Source: Vibrio profundi (GTDB lineage: Bacteria > Pseudomonadota > Gammaproteobacteria > Enterobacterales > Vibrionaceae). From it: a stretch of DNA of 64,000 bases. A program made the translations under genes and the position numbers. The DNA lies in the NCBI RefSeq assembly GCF_005281835.1, contig NZ_RZIS01000012.1:48195-112194 (forward strand). Direction: 5' to 3'. This document shows positions 17,326-26,464 of the stretch, in pieces. The notes under the pieces were generated by a model. That model did no database searches. It saw only the letters and a program-made list of their open reading frames with translations, and was not told where the DNA came from. Positions within the stretch are counted from its first letter, which is position 1; every line of letters begins with the position of its first letter.

Positions 17326-17482
17326 GACTAGCGAATCAAAAAGGAAAACCGCCTATTTCGTAAAGCCGTAACCCAAACATGGAACAGCCTGCCCAACACT
17401 AAAATAATAGGGCAGGTGTTAAATACACCTCTTGTAGCCATCATACACATGGCAGCTGCAAAGAAACCTCTGGAGTCAGAGT

Positions 17483-19114
17483 ATGTCTGATTTAACCAAT
17501 AGCGTGAAACCTTCAAACTTAGAAGCAGCAGGCGTAAATGCTTCGCTATCGACAGGAACGAAGAGCCAGTCAAACACAATGAACACGAGTATAGGGAGTG
17601 ATTCAAATTCAGATAAGTTAGGGTTAAGCAATCCAGCTTTTTGGTATAGCGGTGGCTTCATCGCATTGTTCGTAGCACTAGCTTTGTACGACGGGGAGCT
17701 ACTTTCTAGCTTAGTTAACTCGGGCTTCGCATGGTCGGTGAAAGTCTTCGGACCTTATTGGCAATTGCTACTTCTTCTGACTTTTCTTATTGGTCTTGGC
17801 TTAGCGGCAGGGCGAACAGGCAAGGTTATTCTGGGTGGAATTGTTAAACCGGAAATGGATGCGTTTCGCTGGATGGCCATCATCTTCTGTACGCTACTCG
17901 CGGGTGGCGGTGTATTTTGGGCAGCGGCAGAGCCAATTGCGCACTACGTTAGCCCGCCGCCATTATACGGCGCCACCGAGAACACCCAACAAGGCGCCGT
18001 AAACGCACTATCGCAATCTTTCATGCACTGGGGCTTCTTAGCTTGGGCGATTGTTGGCAGCTTAACTTCCATTGTGGTGATGCACCTTCACTATGACAAA
18101 GGGCTACCTCTTAAACCGCGCATTCTTCTTTACCCAGTGTTAGGTGAGCGAGCGCTTAAAGGCCATACCGGCGCATTGATCGACGCGTGTTGTATTGTTG
18201 CGGTCGCGGCGGGAACCATAGGGCCAATTGGCTTCTTGGGCTTGCAAGTGAGCTACGCATTGAATGCTCTATTCGATATTCCAGATGGCTTCACCACGCA
18301 GCTTATTATCATCTTATTCGCTATCGTGCTGTACACACTATCTGCTTTGAGCGGCTTGAATCGCGGCATGCAAATGCTGAGTCGATACAACGTTATTCTA
18401 GCGATGGCACTGATGGTGTACATCCTGATTTTTGGCCCAACTAACTTCATCTTTAATGGCTACATCCAAGGTGTAGGCAGCATGTTAGACAACTTTATTC
18501 CGATGGCGACGTACCGCGGGGATGAAGGCTGGTTGAGCTGGTGGACAGTATTCTTCTGGGGATGGTTCTTAGGCTATGGCCCAATGATGGCGATTTTTAT
18601 TGCTCGAATCTCTCGTGGTCGCAGCATCCGCCAATTGGTTTCGACCATCAGTATTATTGCGCCGCTTGTGACTTGCTTTTGGTTCACTATCGTCGGTGGT
18701 TCTGGTCTTGCATTTGAAATAGCAGAGCCGGGGAGCGTGAGTAAAGCATTTGAAGGGTTCAATTTGCCGGGCGCTCTGCTTGCGGTGACTCAGCAACTGC
18801 CTTTGCCGATGTTGATTTCAATCCTGTTCCTGATTTTGACTACGATCTTTATCGTCACGACAGGTGACTCAATGACGTACACCATCAGTGTGGTGATAAG
18901 TGGCGAAACAGAGCCTAACGCTATCATCCGTACTTTTTGGGGCGTGATGATGGGGGTAACGGCATTAATACTGATTTCTCTAGGTTCCGGTGGTATTTCA
19001 GCGCTGCAGTCCTTCATTGTTATTACCGCTGTACCCGTGTCGCTCATCCTGTTGCCATCGCTTTGGAATGCGCCACAGATAGCGATGAAAATGGCCAAAG
19101 AGCAGGGCCTATAA
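17483..19114 (+). CDS. BCCT-family betaine/carnitine/choline transporter
   Basis: A 543-aa secondary transporter with 12 predicted TM helices after a Ser/Asn-rich N-terminal tail of ~50 residues. The BCCT signature is clear: GGGVFWAAAEPIAHYVSPPPLYG, then FMHWGFLAWAIVG and the WWTVFFWGWFLGYGPMMAIFIARISRGR segment (TM8 Trp box). BCCT members import quaternary-ammonium or sulfonium solutes. The lack of a long charged C-terminal regulatory tail and its place in a catabolic operon argue for a nutrient uptake role rather than osmoregulation. A CCTGCCC/GGGCAGG dyad lies in the spacer upstream. ATG 17483 follows GGAGTCAGAGT. Confidence 0.92.
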   Translation: MSDLTNSVKPSNLEAAGVNASLSTGTKSQSNTMNTSIGSDSNSDKLGLSNPAFWYSGGFIALFVALALYDGELLSSLVNSGFAWSVKVFGPYWQLLLLLTFLIGLGLAAGRTGKVILGGIVKPEMDAFRWMAIIFCTLLAGGGVFWAAAEPIAHYVSPPPLYGATENTQQGAVNALSQSFMHWGFLAWAIVGSLTSIVVMHLHYDKGLPLKPRILLYPVLGERALKGHTGALIDACCIVAVAAGTIGPIGFLGLQVSYALNALFDIPDGFTTQLIIILFAIVLYTLSALSGLNRGMQMLSRYNVILAMALMVYILIFGPTNFIFNGYIQGVGSMLDNFIPMATYRGDEGWLSWWTVFFWGWFLGYGPMMAIFIARISRGRSIRQLVSTISIIAPLVTCFWFTIVGGSGLAFEIAEPGSVSKAFEGFNLPGALLAVTQQLPLPMLISILFLILTTIFIVTTGDSMTYTISVVISGETEPNAIIRTFWGVMMGVTALILISLGSGGISALQSFIVITAVPVSLILLPSLWNAPQIAMKMAKEQGL

Positions 19115-19348
19115 CGCTAATTAACATCTAACGACCTAGCTAACGCTATGTGAAAACAGTGACTTAGATAAGTGGTGACCCGGTGAAGATACATTGGGCA
19201 TCACTGAGTCTAGAAAAATGAAAGTGGGCGGTTGCCCAAATAGAACATCAAACTCTGAAAGCTAGTGAAATAATAAAGGTATGAGCTCGACAATGAAGAG
19301 TTCTGAGCCGCTAGCAATACTCTTATAACAACAAAGGTGGTGAGCAAA

Positions 19349-21091
19349 ATGGATGCACATCGTTCTACCTACACTGAAGCAACCCTGCGCAATGCAGACA
19401 TCGTCATGGCACCAGAAAGGCTAGGAGCTATGCACCAAACTCGAATCAGTTTCGTGCGAACTTTGATTCGAAAAATGGCACAGCAACAATGGAAAGTCAC
19501 CAAGCATGACTGGCAGTTATGCCCTCAGGGCTTTGGTCATGTGATATATAAATTAGCAACGCCGAATCACGTTTATCACTTAGTCGTATTTTGTGATCAA
19601 ATTGCCGACGATGAGCGTAACGATCGTGTTATCGCTGAAAAATGGGATGTTACTTTTGCGCTAGTACTTGGCGATGTAGACGTGGCGCTATTAGAGCAGT
19701 TACGTGCCAATGTGCCGTTGCAAGAAGCTGGTCGAAACCCAAACAATGTGTTGGTCCTTGCTCGCGCGAATAAGAGTGTTCGTGTGTTTGAACATATTGT
19801 GAGCCATTTAGCGAAAGGTGAGCAGCCCACGCCACAGGAACTAGCGGAAGTTGGCTACATCCTTCGCACAACGGCGGTATATGGAAACGGTAAGTTCGGA
19901 ATTGCTGACTTTAAAATTCTTGAAAACAACCCTGATTTCAATCAATCGTTCAGTGCTCAAATGTGTGCCGTATACATGCTGCGTGAGTTCAGCTTAGATT
20001 GGGTACATTATCTGGCAGAGCAACAGGGCGGTGAGCAAGCCATTCAATTACATCGTGGCCTGCAGCGTTACTTAGGGGTAGGCAATGCCACCGGGTTAGG
20101 CATGGCGCCTTACTTGATTAACCACCCAAGCATTGTGGACCAGTGGCTAACGACTCGTGAAACCGCTCTTGCGTCAGTATTAGCCTGCAAACCTGATGCA
20201 GATACGTTTAACACTTTGCATGGCCTGATTTACAAAGGGGTCAGCCACCTGCAGCAAGTCGTCACGATCAATGAAACACAGAAAGAGCTGAACGCTATCG
20301 CCGTTCATGACTTAACTAAACTAAACACCTGGCTGGCATCTTCTGAGCAGAGTGAACTTGAAAGCACTCAGACTTGGAACGATCTCATCAACAATAATCA
20401 ACACATGAGTTTGGAAGCCCAAGAAATCCTGACTTCTTGTTTGATGGAATTGTATCCAGAGTTGGTGGATAGTCATCAAGATCAGATGAACTGCGACGAG
20501 ACATTGTCATTACCAAGCGGCAAAAAAATCCAAGATCTTTTGGTGACACTAGAAGAAAATTATCGCTGGGCAATCAATACCGATTTTACCAAAGCGGAAA
20601 ACAATTATTGGTTTTGGTACCGCTCTCAGGATAAAGAAGAACCTAGATTAGGGGTTCGAGGTGAAGAGCCGGGAGAAGATCGTGAGCTGCCATTGGATAT
20701 CGGGCGCCAAGCGTATCGTTTGTATCATGCATTGCTGGAGTTTGCCCCAGAACTTTCCTTAGCCGAATTTTTGGTTCAAAAGCCACAATACCGTGCGATA
20801 GCGCGCCGAGTGTGGACGCTAGGGAACAAAGCGATGGGCGATATTCAAATGAATGTTTTACATCAATCTTCACTGCCAATGCATTTATTACGCTGTAAGT
20901 TAGCTGTGTTTGGTGCGACCAAGTTTGATCCGCGTTCAGATCGCTGGGTGCGAGTAACGTTTTTCCAAGGCGCACCTCTATTGGATGAGATTCATCAAGA
21001 TGAATGGCTGTTCCCATTGCTGCCAAGTGAGCAAGAATTATCGTCTAGCCAATCACCAGAGTTGAACGCGCAAGGAGGAGCAAAGCTATGA
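19349..21091 (+). CDS. Conserved 580-aa protein of unknown function in the BCCT operon
   Basis: No domain is recognised. The protein is soluble by composition, mostly helical, and has no signal peptide. Conspicuous segments are CPQGFGHVIYKLATPNHVYHLVVFCDQ (about 48-75), TTAVYGNGKFGIADFKILE (about 170-190), the Gly-rich YLGVGNATGLGMAPYLINHP (about 235-255), and a Trp-rich NNYWFWYRSQDKEEPRLGVRGEEPGEDRELPLDIGRQAYRL near residue 430. The last two could build a ligand site. ATG 19349 follows AAAGGTGGTGAG; GTG at 19337 is possible. The stop overlaps the DUF3726 start (ATGA), so the two proteins are coupled and may act together, perhaps as subunits of one enzyme. Confidence 0.8.
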   Translation: MDAHRSTYTEATLRNADIVMAPERLGAMHQTRISFVRTLIRKMAQQQWKVTKHDWQLCPQGFGHVIYKLATPNHVYHLVVFCDQIADDERNDRVIAEKWDVTFALVLGDVDVALLEQLRANVPLQEAGRNPNNVLVLARANKSVRVFEHIVSHLAKGEQPTPQELAEVGYILRTTAVYGNGKFGIADFKILENNPDFNQSFSAQMCAVYMLREFSLDWVHYLAEQQGGEQAIQLHRGLQRYLGVGNATGLGMAPYLINHPSIVDQWLTTRETALASVLACKPDADTFNTLHGLIYKGVSHLQQVVTINETQKELNAIAVHDLTKLNTWLASSEQSELESTQTWNDLINNNQHMSLEAQEILTSCLMELYPELVDSHQDQMNCDETLSLPSGKKIQDLLVTLEENYRWAINTDFTKAENNYWFWYRSQDKEEPRLGVRGEEPGEDRELPLDIGRQAYRLYHALLEFAPELSLAEFLVQKPQYRAIARRVWTLGNKAMGDIQMNVLHQSSLPMHLLRCKLAVFGATKFDPRSDRWVRVTFFQGAPLLDEIHQDEWLFPLLPSEQELSSSQSPELNAQGGAKL

Positions 21092-21831
21092 TCGTCTCTC
21101 ACAATGAACTAGTCGCCGCGGTGAACAAAGCGTTTTTAGGCATGCGTCGCTCATGTGGCGAAGCCGATGTGATCGCAAACATGGTTGCGGATTTGCAAAT
21201 GGTTGGTCTAGATGGCGTGCGCCACTTTAACAATGCTAGCAGTTTCATGGGGCTAGAAGATGATTGCCCTGTTGATATCAAAGTAACCAGTGATAACACG
21301 ATAGAAGTGGACTTACATAAATGCAGCTTGGCGTGCCACCTCCCAGTGCTCATGGATTATGCGATAGAAAAAATGGTCGGTGTAAAGGCGCTAAAGATAG
21401 AGCTGCATAACTGCCATAACCGTTGGTTGGCGTATAGTGAGCTCGTTAAATTGGCTGCAAAAGGCATCGCTTGTGTTGCGAAATGGGAAAACGGGACAGA
21501 TCCTAAGCGTACTTTGTATGTACTGAATCGCGGCTGTGTTGCACCTGAGTTATTTTTGTCTGACTTGGCGTTAGAATCAGAAACGTACTTGCATGACATG
21601 ACGATTGAATTGTCAGTACAAGATTTTGACTTATCACGCCTTTCGAGTGGTTATGAGACACACATTCCGTCGCACTCTTTGGCAAATGCTCAAGAGCAAG
21701 CTTGGCAGCAAGGCATTGAGGTCGATGACGCTGAGTGGAGTGCATTAAAAGAAACTGCTACGGCGATTCTGGTCGAAAACAGCCAGCGTTCTTTGCAAGG
21801 CGCTGGGGAGTTAACGACCTCTGCATCTTAG
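21088..21831 (+). CDS. DUF3726-family protein
   Basis: A 247-aa protein. The N-terminus (SHNELVAAVNKAFLGMRRSCGEADVIANMVADLQMVGLDGVRHF) is the helical start I associate with DUF3726, followed by alternating strands and a C-terminal helical region containing AEWSALKETATAILVENSQRSLQGAG, which resembles the family's conserved RLLRGAG-like end. There are six or seven Cys, including CHLPVL and RGCVAPELF. No enzymatic motif is recognised. It is translationally coupled to the 580-aa protein and ends the operon. Confidence 0.78.
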   Translation: MIVSHNELVAAVNKAFLGMRRSCGEADVIANMVADLQMVGLDGVRHFNNASSFMGLEDDCPVDIKVTSDNTIEVDLHKCSLACHLPVLMDYAIEKMVGVKALKIELHNCHNRWLAYSELVKLAAKGIACVAKWENGTDPKRTLYVLNRGCVAPELFLSDLALESETYLHDMTIELSVQDFDLSRLSSGYETHIPSHSLANAQEQAWQQGIEVDDAEWSALKETATAILVENSQRSLQGAGELTTSAS

Positions 21832-22379
21832 TTAGGTACCGATAATATTAAACGGTAATAAGGGCTCAATGTTGTCAGCAATATTGGGCTCCATTCGTTT
21901 CTAGTGCTTAAATTCAACCTTTAAAGGTCTATAGGACGGTATTCTTATGAATTCTAACTTATTGAATATTTGCCGTTTAATTTGTTTGGGACAGCATATA
22001 GAGCCGTAACCCTGAGATTATCCCTATTTAAAATTAGAGTTTATACTCAACCAGCTCTTAATTTTACCTTATATTGTGTTATTATCCGCCGCCTGTCTTT
22101 GTAATTGATAAAATACGCACTAACGGCGTGTTTAAACTTTACTCCATTACAGCTTTTCAGCTGACATCTGCATTTTGCTCGGACGCTAAATGAGTAACCT
22201 TTGGGTTACTTACCTATGTGCATGTGAGAGCACCATCTACAAAAGACTTTGTTAAAACTTGCCAATTTTTCAACACGTTGAATTGAATTCTGCGTGGTGG
22301 TCTCGTTTTGCTTATGTTAACCATCTAAACCTCATCTCATTGAAAAATGTGGTGAGAGACAATTGAAATAGGATTGTAT
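21832..22379. other. 548-bp gap upstream of the YfcC-type transporter
   Basis: No coding region is recognised. A perfect 7-bp hairpin AGTAACC-TTTG-GGTTACT lies at 22193-22210. The length suggests a long 5' UTR or regulatory region for the transporter, or the site of a small RNA; I cannot identify one. Confidence 0.4.
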
Positions 22380-23792
22380 ATGACAACTACGGTATCTAAC
22401 TCCGTACCTGAATCTACGTCAGAAAAAGAAGTGAACCACCCATTTCTATCCTTGGTGATCATGGTCATCGTTGCGGCTATCGCAAGTTACTTTATTCCTG
22501 CAGGGGAATTTGAACGAGTCATGCTGGATGGACGTACCGTTATCGACCCAAATAGCTACACTCAGTTACAGAGTACCCCAACGACCTTAATGTCTTTTTT
22601 TGAATCATTTTTTAAGGGGTTTAAGTCGGCTTCAGGCGTGATGGGCGTGGTCGTTTTTGTCGGCGGTGCGTTTGGTATCATCAAGCATATGGGCATTTTA
22701 GATGCGTCTGTCGTTGCTTTAACAAGCAAGTTGAAGAAACAAGGTTTGTATGTGATCGCGCCAGTGATCATGACGGCCATTTTCTTTAATGTAACCTTTA
22801 CAGGGATGCGCGAACTCGACGTTATCTTCATCTCGCTGATGATCCCAATTTGTATCAAACTCGGTTATGACGCAATTACGGCTTTAGGTGTCGTGTTATT
22901 AGCAAGTTGTGCTGGTTTTGCTGCTGCGCTAGCGAACCCATTTTTTACTGGTATTGCTCATACCATCGCTGAACTACCCATGTACTCTGGCATGTGGTAC
23001 CGCTTTATTGTCGGCATGTTCATGCTTACGACAGGTGCAGCCTTTGTTCTGAATTATGCTCGAAAGGTAAAACAAGATCCGACGAAAAGTTTACTTCATG
23101 GTACCAGTTATCACTACGAAGCCAGCGTAGAAGTAAAAACGCTGACGGCACGAGAAAAAGCCGCGGGGATCTCGTTTTTAGCTCTGTTTGGCTACATGAT
23201 TTATGGAACGCTAACGTTAGGTTTTGGCTTTACAGAAATCGCAGGTGCGTTTGTTGCTATGGCAATCATTCCTGGTTTAGTGGCGGGCTTATCACCGAAC
23301 AAGATTTGTGATTATTGGACGAAAGGCGTGAGCGATGTGTTGATTGCGGTATTGATCATTTTCTTTGCTCGTTCTGTCTTAACCATTATGGAAGACGCCA
23401 AAATTGTTGATTCGATTATTTACTATTTAGCGCAAATTATTTCCGGCAGCTCGAAGCTAGTCGCGGCTGCGGGTATTTACTTCTCACAAGCGATTATCAA
23501 TTTGTTCATTCCATCTGGAAGCGGCCAAGCCGTGATTACGATGCCAATCATCATTCCTCTTGCAGATATTGGTGAGGTAACTCGTCAGGTAGCCGCGTTA
23601 GCGTCTCAGCTTGGTGATGGTATCTCGAACTATATTTACCCGACCAACGGTGGACTATTAGCGGTATTAGCGATTGCAAAAGTTCCATACACCAAGTGGG
23701 TGAGATTCTTCTTACCTTTGTTCCTATTTTGGTCTGTAGGGGCACTGATCGCGGTAGTGATCGCGCAAATGATTGAATTGGGCCCGTTCTAA
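22380..23792 (+). CDS. YfcC/ArcD-like membrane transporter
   Basis: A 470-aa polytopic membrane protein with about 11-12 TM helices. FIPAGEFER, the TFTGMRELDVIFISLMIPICIKLGYD segment, NPFFTGIAHTIAELP and the late NLFIPSGSGQAVITMPIIIPLADI and YPTNGGLLAVLAIAKVPY motifs are characteristic of the YfcC family (IT superfamily), whose few studied relatives move amino acids or peptides. ATG 22380 follows AGGATTG. It is separated from the BCCT operon by over 500 bp, so probably has its own promoter. Whether it exports or imports a product of that operon is unknown. Confidence 0.85.
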   Translation: MTTTVSNSVPESTSEKEVNHPFLSLVIMVIVAAIASYFIPAGEFERVMLDGRTVIDPNSYTQLQSTPTTLMSFFESFFKGFKSASGVMGVVVFVGGAFGIIKHMGILDASVVALTSKLKKQGLYVIAPVIMTAIFFNVTFTGMRELDVIFISLMIPICIKLGYDAITALGVVLLASCAGFAAALANPFFTGIAHTIAELPMYSGMWYRFIVGMFMLTTGAAFVLNYARKVKQDPTKSLLHGTSYHYEASVEVKTLTAREKAAGISFLALFGYMIYGTLTLGFGFTEIAGAFVAMAIIPGLVAGLSPNKICDYWTKGVSDVLIAVLIIFFARSVLTIMEDAKIVDSIIYYLAQIISGSSKLVAAAGIYFSQAIINLFIPSGSGQAVITMPIIIPLADIGEVTRQVAALASQLGDGISNYIYPTNGGLLAVLAIAKVPYTKWVRFFLPLFLFWSVGALIAVVIAQMIELGPF

Positions 23793-24196
23793 AGTTTCGG
23801 TATTTATCGCTGAATTTTGAGTCAATTTCTAGTAAGGCAGTATCGCGCTGTCTTGCTTGCATTTGATTGAAATTGTGTATTTTTTAACCAGTCATTTGGT
23901 GCCAGATCATCTAGTTTACGACGCTCTTTTGAAAGTGTTGCTAGGTAAGTTATTGAAGTTATTTTCAGTTATTGCTTTACAATGCGGCTGAATAGCGTAC
24001 TATCCATCTCGCTCTGTTGTTCAGAGTTATTAATGAAACAGTAAGTTTACGCAAAACCTCAGAATTTCTTCGTTAGTGTTGTTATCCTCAGATTTTCCCT
24101 TAGCTTCATCGTAACATTCAATAATTCAAGCTCTCAGCGCATCGCATTTTGATATGCGGTAATCCAATGAATTTAATTTAATATAAGGGACACATT
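23793..24196 (+). promoter_or_regulatory. Upstream region and probable long 5' UTR of the cold-shock gene
   Basis: A gene-free 404-bp region precedes the cold-shock gene. A loose promoter (TTGAAG at 23953 and TACAAT at 23978-23983, wide spacing) would give a leader of about 200 nt. Near the start codon CGCAT/ATGCG (24143-24147 with 24154-24158) can form a small hairpin. Long structured leaders that refold in the cold are known for cspA-type genes; here it is inferred from length only. Confidence 0.4.
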
Positions 24197-24409
24197 ATGT
24201 CTGCTAAAACAACTGGTCTAGTAAAGTGGTTCAACGAAGAGAAAGGTTTCGGTTTCATTACTCAAGATAACGGCGGCGCTGACGTATTCGTACACTTCCG
24301 TGCAATCGCTTCTGAGGGTTTCAAAACTCTTGCTGAAGGCCAAAAAGTATCTTTCGAAGTTGAGCAAGGCCAAAAAGGTCTTCAAGCTGCGAACGTTACA
24401 GCTATCTAA
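24197..24409 (+). CDS. CspA-family cold-shock protein
   Basis: A 70-aa single cold-shock domain protein that binds single-stranded nucleic acids and acts as an RNA chaperone. RNP1 KGFGFIT (res ~20-26) and RNP2 VFVHF (31-35) are intact, with the usual [11 protein letters not shown] start and QAANVTAI end. AAGGGA lies nine bases before the ATG. Monocistronic, ended by the hairpin at 24457. Which of the several Vibrio csp paralogues this is cannot be decided here. Confidence 0.95.
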
Positions 24410-24456
24410 TTAGTATTTAAAACCTCACTGAAGGTTTTAATCTAATTTAGAAGAGA

Positions 24457-24488
24457 AGCGTGAATGACTTAGTTATTCGCGCTTTTTT
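24457..24488 (+). terminator. Terminator of the cold-shock gene
   Basis: A 12-bp stem (24457-24468 with 24472-24483, one G-T pair or two) and a three-base loop are followed by TTTTTT. Confidence 0.85.
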
Positions 24489-24785
24489 GTGTCTGTTACT
24501 TTTTATTTTGCAATGCTCTGTTATACACCCCTCCATACCTCCCTGTTTTTCAATTCTCAATACGTGTTATCTCTTCAATACACACGCTTAGCTAACCAAA
24601 AGCGGTATTTAATTGAATGATTTTAGATTTTGCTTAGATGCCCCAGCAGAAAGACTGGTACAAGGAATGAGTATACGCTTGAAGGAAGTTGGGACTTTGT
24701 AGCTCGACTCTCAACCAGGACACAGGATAAGTGATACTTAAGTGGCTTCCTATTCCTCTATTGAGATTAGCGACCAGCAAGGAAG
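24489..24785. other. Gene-free stretch
   Basis: About 300 bp lie between the cold-shock terminator and the convergent lipoprotein gene. I see no gene or structured element apart from the hairpin described next. Confidence 0.4.
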
Positions 24786-24809
24786 CACAGGCAGGCGAAC
24801 CTACCTGTG
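24786..24809 (-). terminator. Hairpin 3' of the lipoprotein gene
   Basis: 10-base arms CACAGGCAGG and CCTACCTGTG (one mismatch) with a four-base loop lie just past the stop codon of the minus-strand lipoprotein gene. Only a poor T-tract follows, so it is a weak terminator or 3' stabiliser. Confidence 0.4.
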
Positions 24810-24821
24810 TTGAATTAGCAT

Positions 24822-25337
24822 TTATTCTTGGACAGTTTTCACCATCATGTCATCGCTCCAAATCACTTGTTCGGAGCCATCTGGCGCTTCCGAAAAGAAT
24901 TTAACAGCCCAGTAGTTATCCACTTCACCCAATAATGCCCAAGTTGATTTCCATGCTTCTTCATCTACAAATGATACATAACCATCTTGAGTAATCTCCC
25001 AAGTGAAAGGTAAGTTACTTGGTTGCCCTAGATCTTTTGCGTATGTCCCGGTCCCGTCTTCATTAAACTGGTAAACGCGTGTTTTACCTTTACTGTTGGT
25101 ACGTAATACATCGCCAGCCAGTAACATATCTTCGGTGAAAATATCGTAACCGCCACAGTCAAATAAGGCTTGCTTGAACTGATCCCAAGTCGCGGTGTTG
25201 ACTTTGTCTCCGTTGTCACCGGTTCGGCAAACGTTACTGACTAGTTCATTTTGTTCAGCCGTCATGTTGGATGAGGTGGATTGGCAACCTGTGATCAGTG
25301 CTGCCGAGATGATTGTTAAGCCTAAAATCCTTTTCAT
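24822..25337 (-). CDS. Putative lipoprotein of unknown function
   Basis: A 171-aa precursor with a type II signal, MKRILGLTIISAALITGCQS, lipidated Cys at 18. The mature domain has strands with repeated aromatic positions (RVYQFNEDGTGTYAKDLG, LPFTWEITQDGYVSFVDEEAW, NYWAVKFFSEAPDGSEQVIWSDDMM) that look like a small beta-sandwich or lipocalin-like fold. I do not recognise a family. Two Cys (CRTGD and FDCGGYD) could form a disulfide. It is monocistronic. Confidence 0.72.
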   Translation of the reverse strand: MKRILGLTIISAALITGCQSTSSNMTAEQNELVSNVCRTGDNGDKVNTATWDQFKQALFDCGGYDIFTEDMLLAGDVLRTNSKGKTRVYQFNEDGTGTYAKDLGQPSNLPFTWEITQDGYVSFVDEEAWKSTWALLGEVDNYWAVKFFSEAPDGSEQVIWSDDMMVKTVQE

Positions 25338-25683
25338 GGATAAACCCTCTTTGTTTTGGTTTGTTTTTCGAGTGACAGTTAATAATTGGCGATAAATTGC
25401 AGCTCTTCAATATATCTAATGTGATCCATTTATAAATTTTGTGAATGCAATGGCAGGTGTTTCATCGGTTGATAGGGCAGCACGGGAAAATTGCATTACA
25501 TAATTATCAATAAGAAGGGGATAAAAAGTGATCATGGCGATACAAATGTAACCAAAAAGTATTATAAATTCACAAATTGATTTCCATCAAAAAAGTGTGG
25601 TTATTGTGTGCTACTTTGCACGCAAAATAAGAAATGATTCCTCATTCATTAATAAAAGAAAGCCCTACAAAAGGAAATCAAAA
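25338..25683. other. Divergent promoter region, 346 bp
   Basis: AT-rich region between the lipoprotein gene (-) and ompW (+). No gene, repeat or recognisable operator was found; it should hold both promoters. Confidence 0.4.
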
Positions 25684-26325
25684 ATGAAAAAAACAGTATG
25701 TGGTCTCGCAGTACTTACCGCTCTAATGTCGACTAATGTTCTTGCGCATAAAGAAGGCGATATTATCGTGCGTGCCGGTATTGCTACGGTAGCTCCAAAC
25801 GATAGCAGTGGTGATGTGTTAGGGAGCTCTGCACTTGAGTTTGGTGTCGACTCAAACACTCAGCTAGGCTTAACATTTGGCTATATGTTGACTGACAATG
25901 TTAGCCTTGAAGTACTGGCTGCTACGCCTTTTTCTCATACCATTTCAGTGAATACGGTTGGCGATGTAGCGGAAACCAAACACTTACCACCGACATTCAT
26001 GCTTCAGTATTACTTTGGCGAAGCTAATAGTGATATTCGACCTTACGTGGGCGTAGGTATTAACTACACAGTGTTCTTTGATGAGTCACTCACATCGACA
26101 GGTAAAACAGCAGGCCTAACGGATGTTTCCCTAGATGATTCTTGGGGACTTGCGGGTAACATCGGTGTTGATTACATGGTCAATGAAGATTGGTTCTTGA
26201 ATGCATCGGTTTGGTATGCCGATATCGATACAACCGCTAAATATACAACGGCCTCAGATAGCTTTTCGACGGATGTTAGTATTGATCCGTGGGTATTCAT
26301 GATTGGCGGTGGTTATAAGTTCTAG
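25684..26325 (+). CDS. ompW: OmpW-family outer-membrane protein
   Basis: A 213-aa precursor with signal peptide MKKTVCGLAVLTALMSTNVLA (cut before HKEGDI). The mature start HKEGDIIVRAGIATVAPNDSSGDV, the SNTQLGLTFGYMLTDNVSLEVLAATPFSH strand pair, LPPTFMLQYYFG and the terminal WVFMIGGGYKF with C-terminal Phe are classic for the eight-stranded OmpW barrel, which passes small hydrophobic molecules. ATG 25684 follows AAAAGGAAA; a longer frame from 25597 would place a charged extension before the signal peptide. Confidence 0.93.
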   Translation: MKKTVCGLAVLTALMSTNVLAHKEGDIIVRAGIATVAPNDSSGDVLGSSALEFGVDSNTQLGLTFGYMLTDNVSLEVLAATPFSHTISVNTVGDVAETKHLPPTFMLQYYFGEANSDIRPYVGVGINYTVFFDESLTSTGKTAGLTDVSLDDSWGLAGNIGVDYMVNEDWFLNASVWYADIDTTAKYTTASDSFSTDVSIDPWVFMIGGGYKF

Positions 26326-26343
26326 CCGCTGAATAGCTAATAA

Positions 26344-26367
26344 AAAAGCCCGCTAATGCGGGCTTTT
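26344..26367 (+). terminator. Terminator of ompW
   Basis: GCCCGC/GCGGGC stem (26348-26353 with 26358-26363) with a TAAT loop, A-tract before and TTTT after. Confidence 0.88.
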
Positions 26368-26403
26368 GTGTATTTAAACGACCAGTCATGCTGAACTAGC
26401 TGG

Positions 26404-26464
26404 CTTATCGCTTATCGCTTATCGCTTATCGCTTATCGCTTATCGCTTATCGCTTATCGCTTAT
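26404..26464. repeat. Heptanucleotide tandem repeat (CTTATCG)n
   Basis: Eight perfect head-to-tail copies of a 7-bp unit run from 26404 to 26459, then a partial ninth (CTTAT) that runs into the stop codon of the minus-strand SDR gene. On the minus strand the unit reads CGATAAG, directly after the TAA. Such a pure microsatellite is expected to vary in copy number between strains; because it starts after the stop codon it should not change the protein. Confidence 0.95.

Noticed and set aside
17386..17416. Terminator between the M19 and BCCT genes
   Set aside because: A CCTGCCC/GGGCAGG dyad is present but with a 15-base loop and no T-tract, so transcription probably continues into the BCCT gene.
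26404..26464. CRISPR-like or REP array
   Set aside because: Units are contiguous 7-mers with no spacers or dyad symmetry; a microsatellite.
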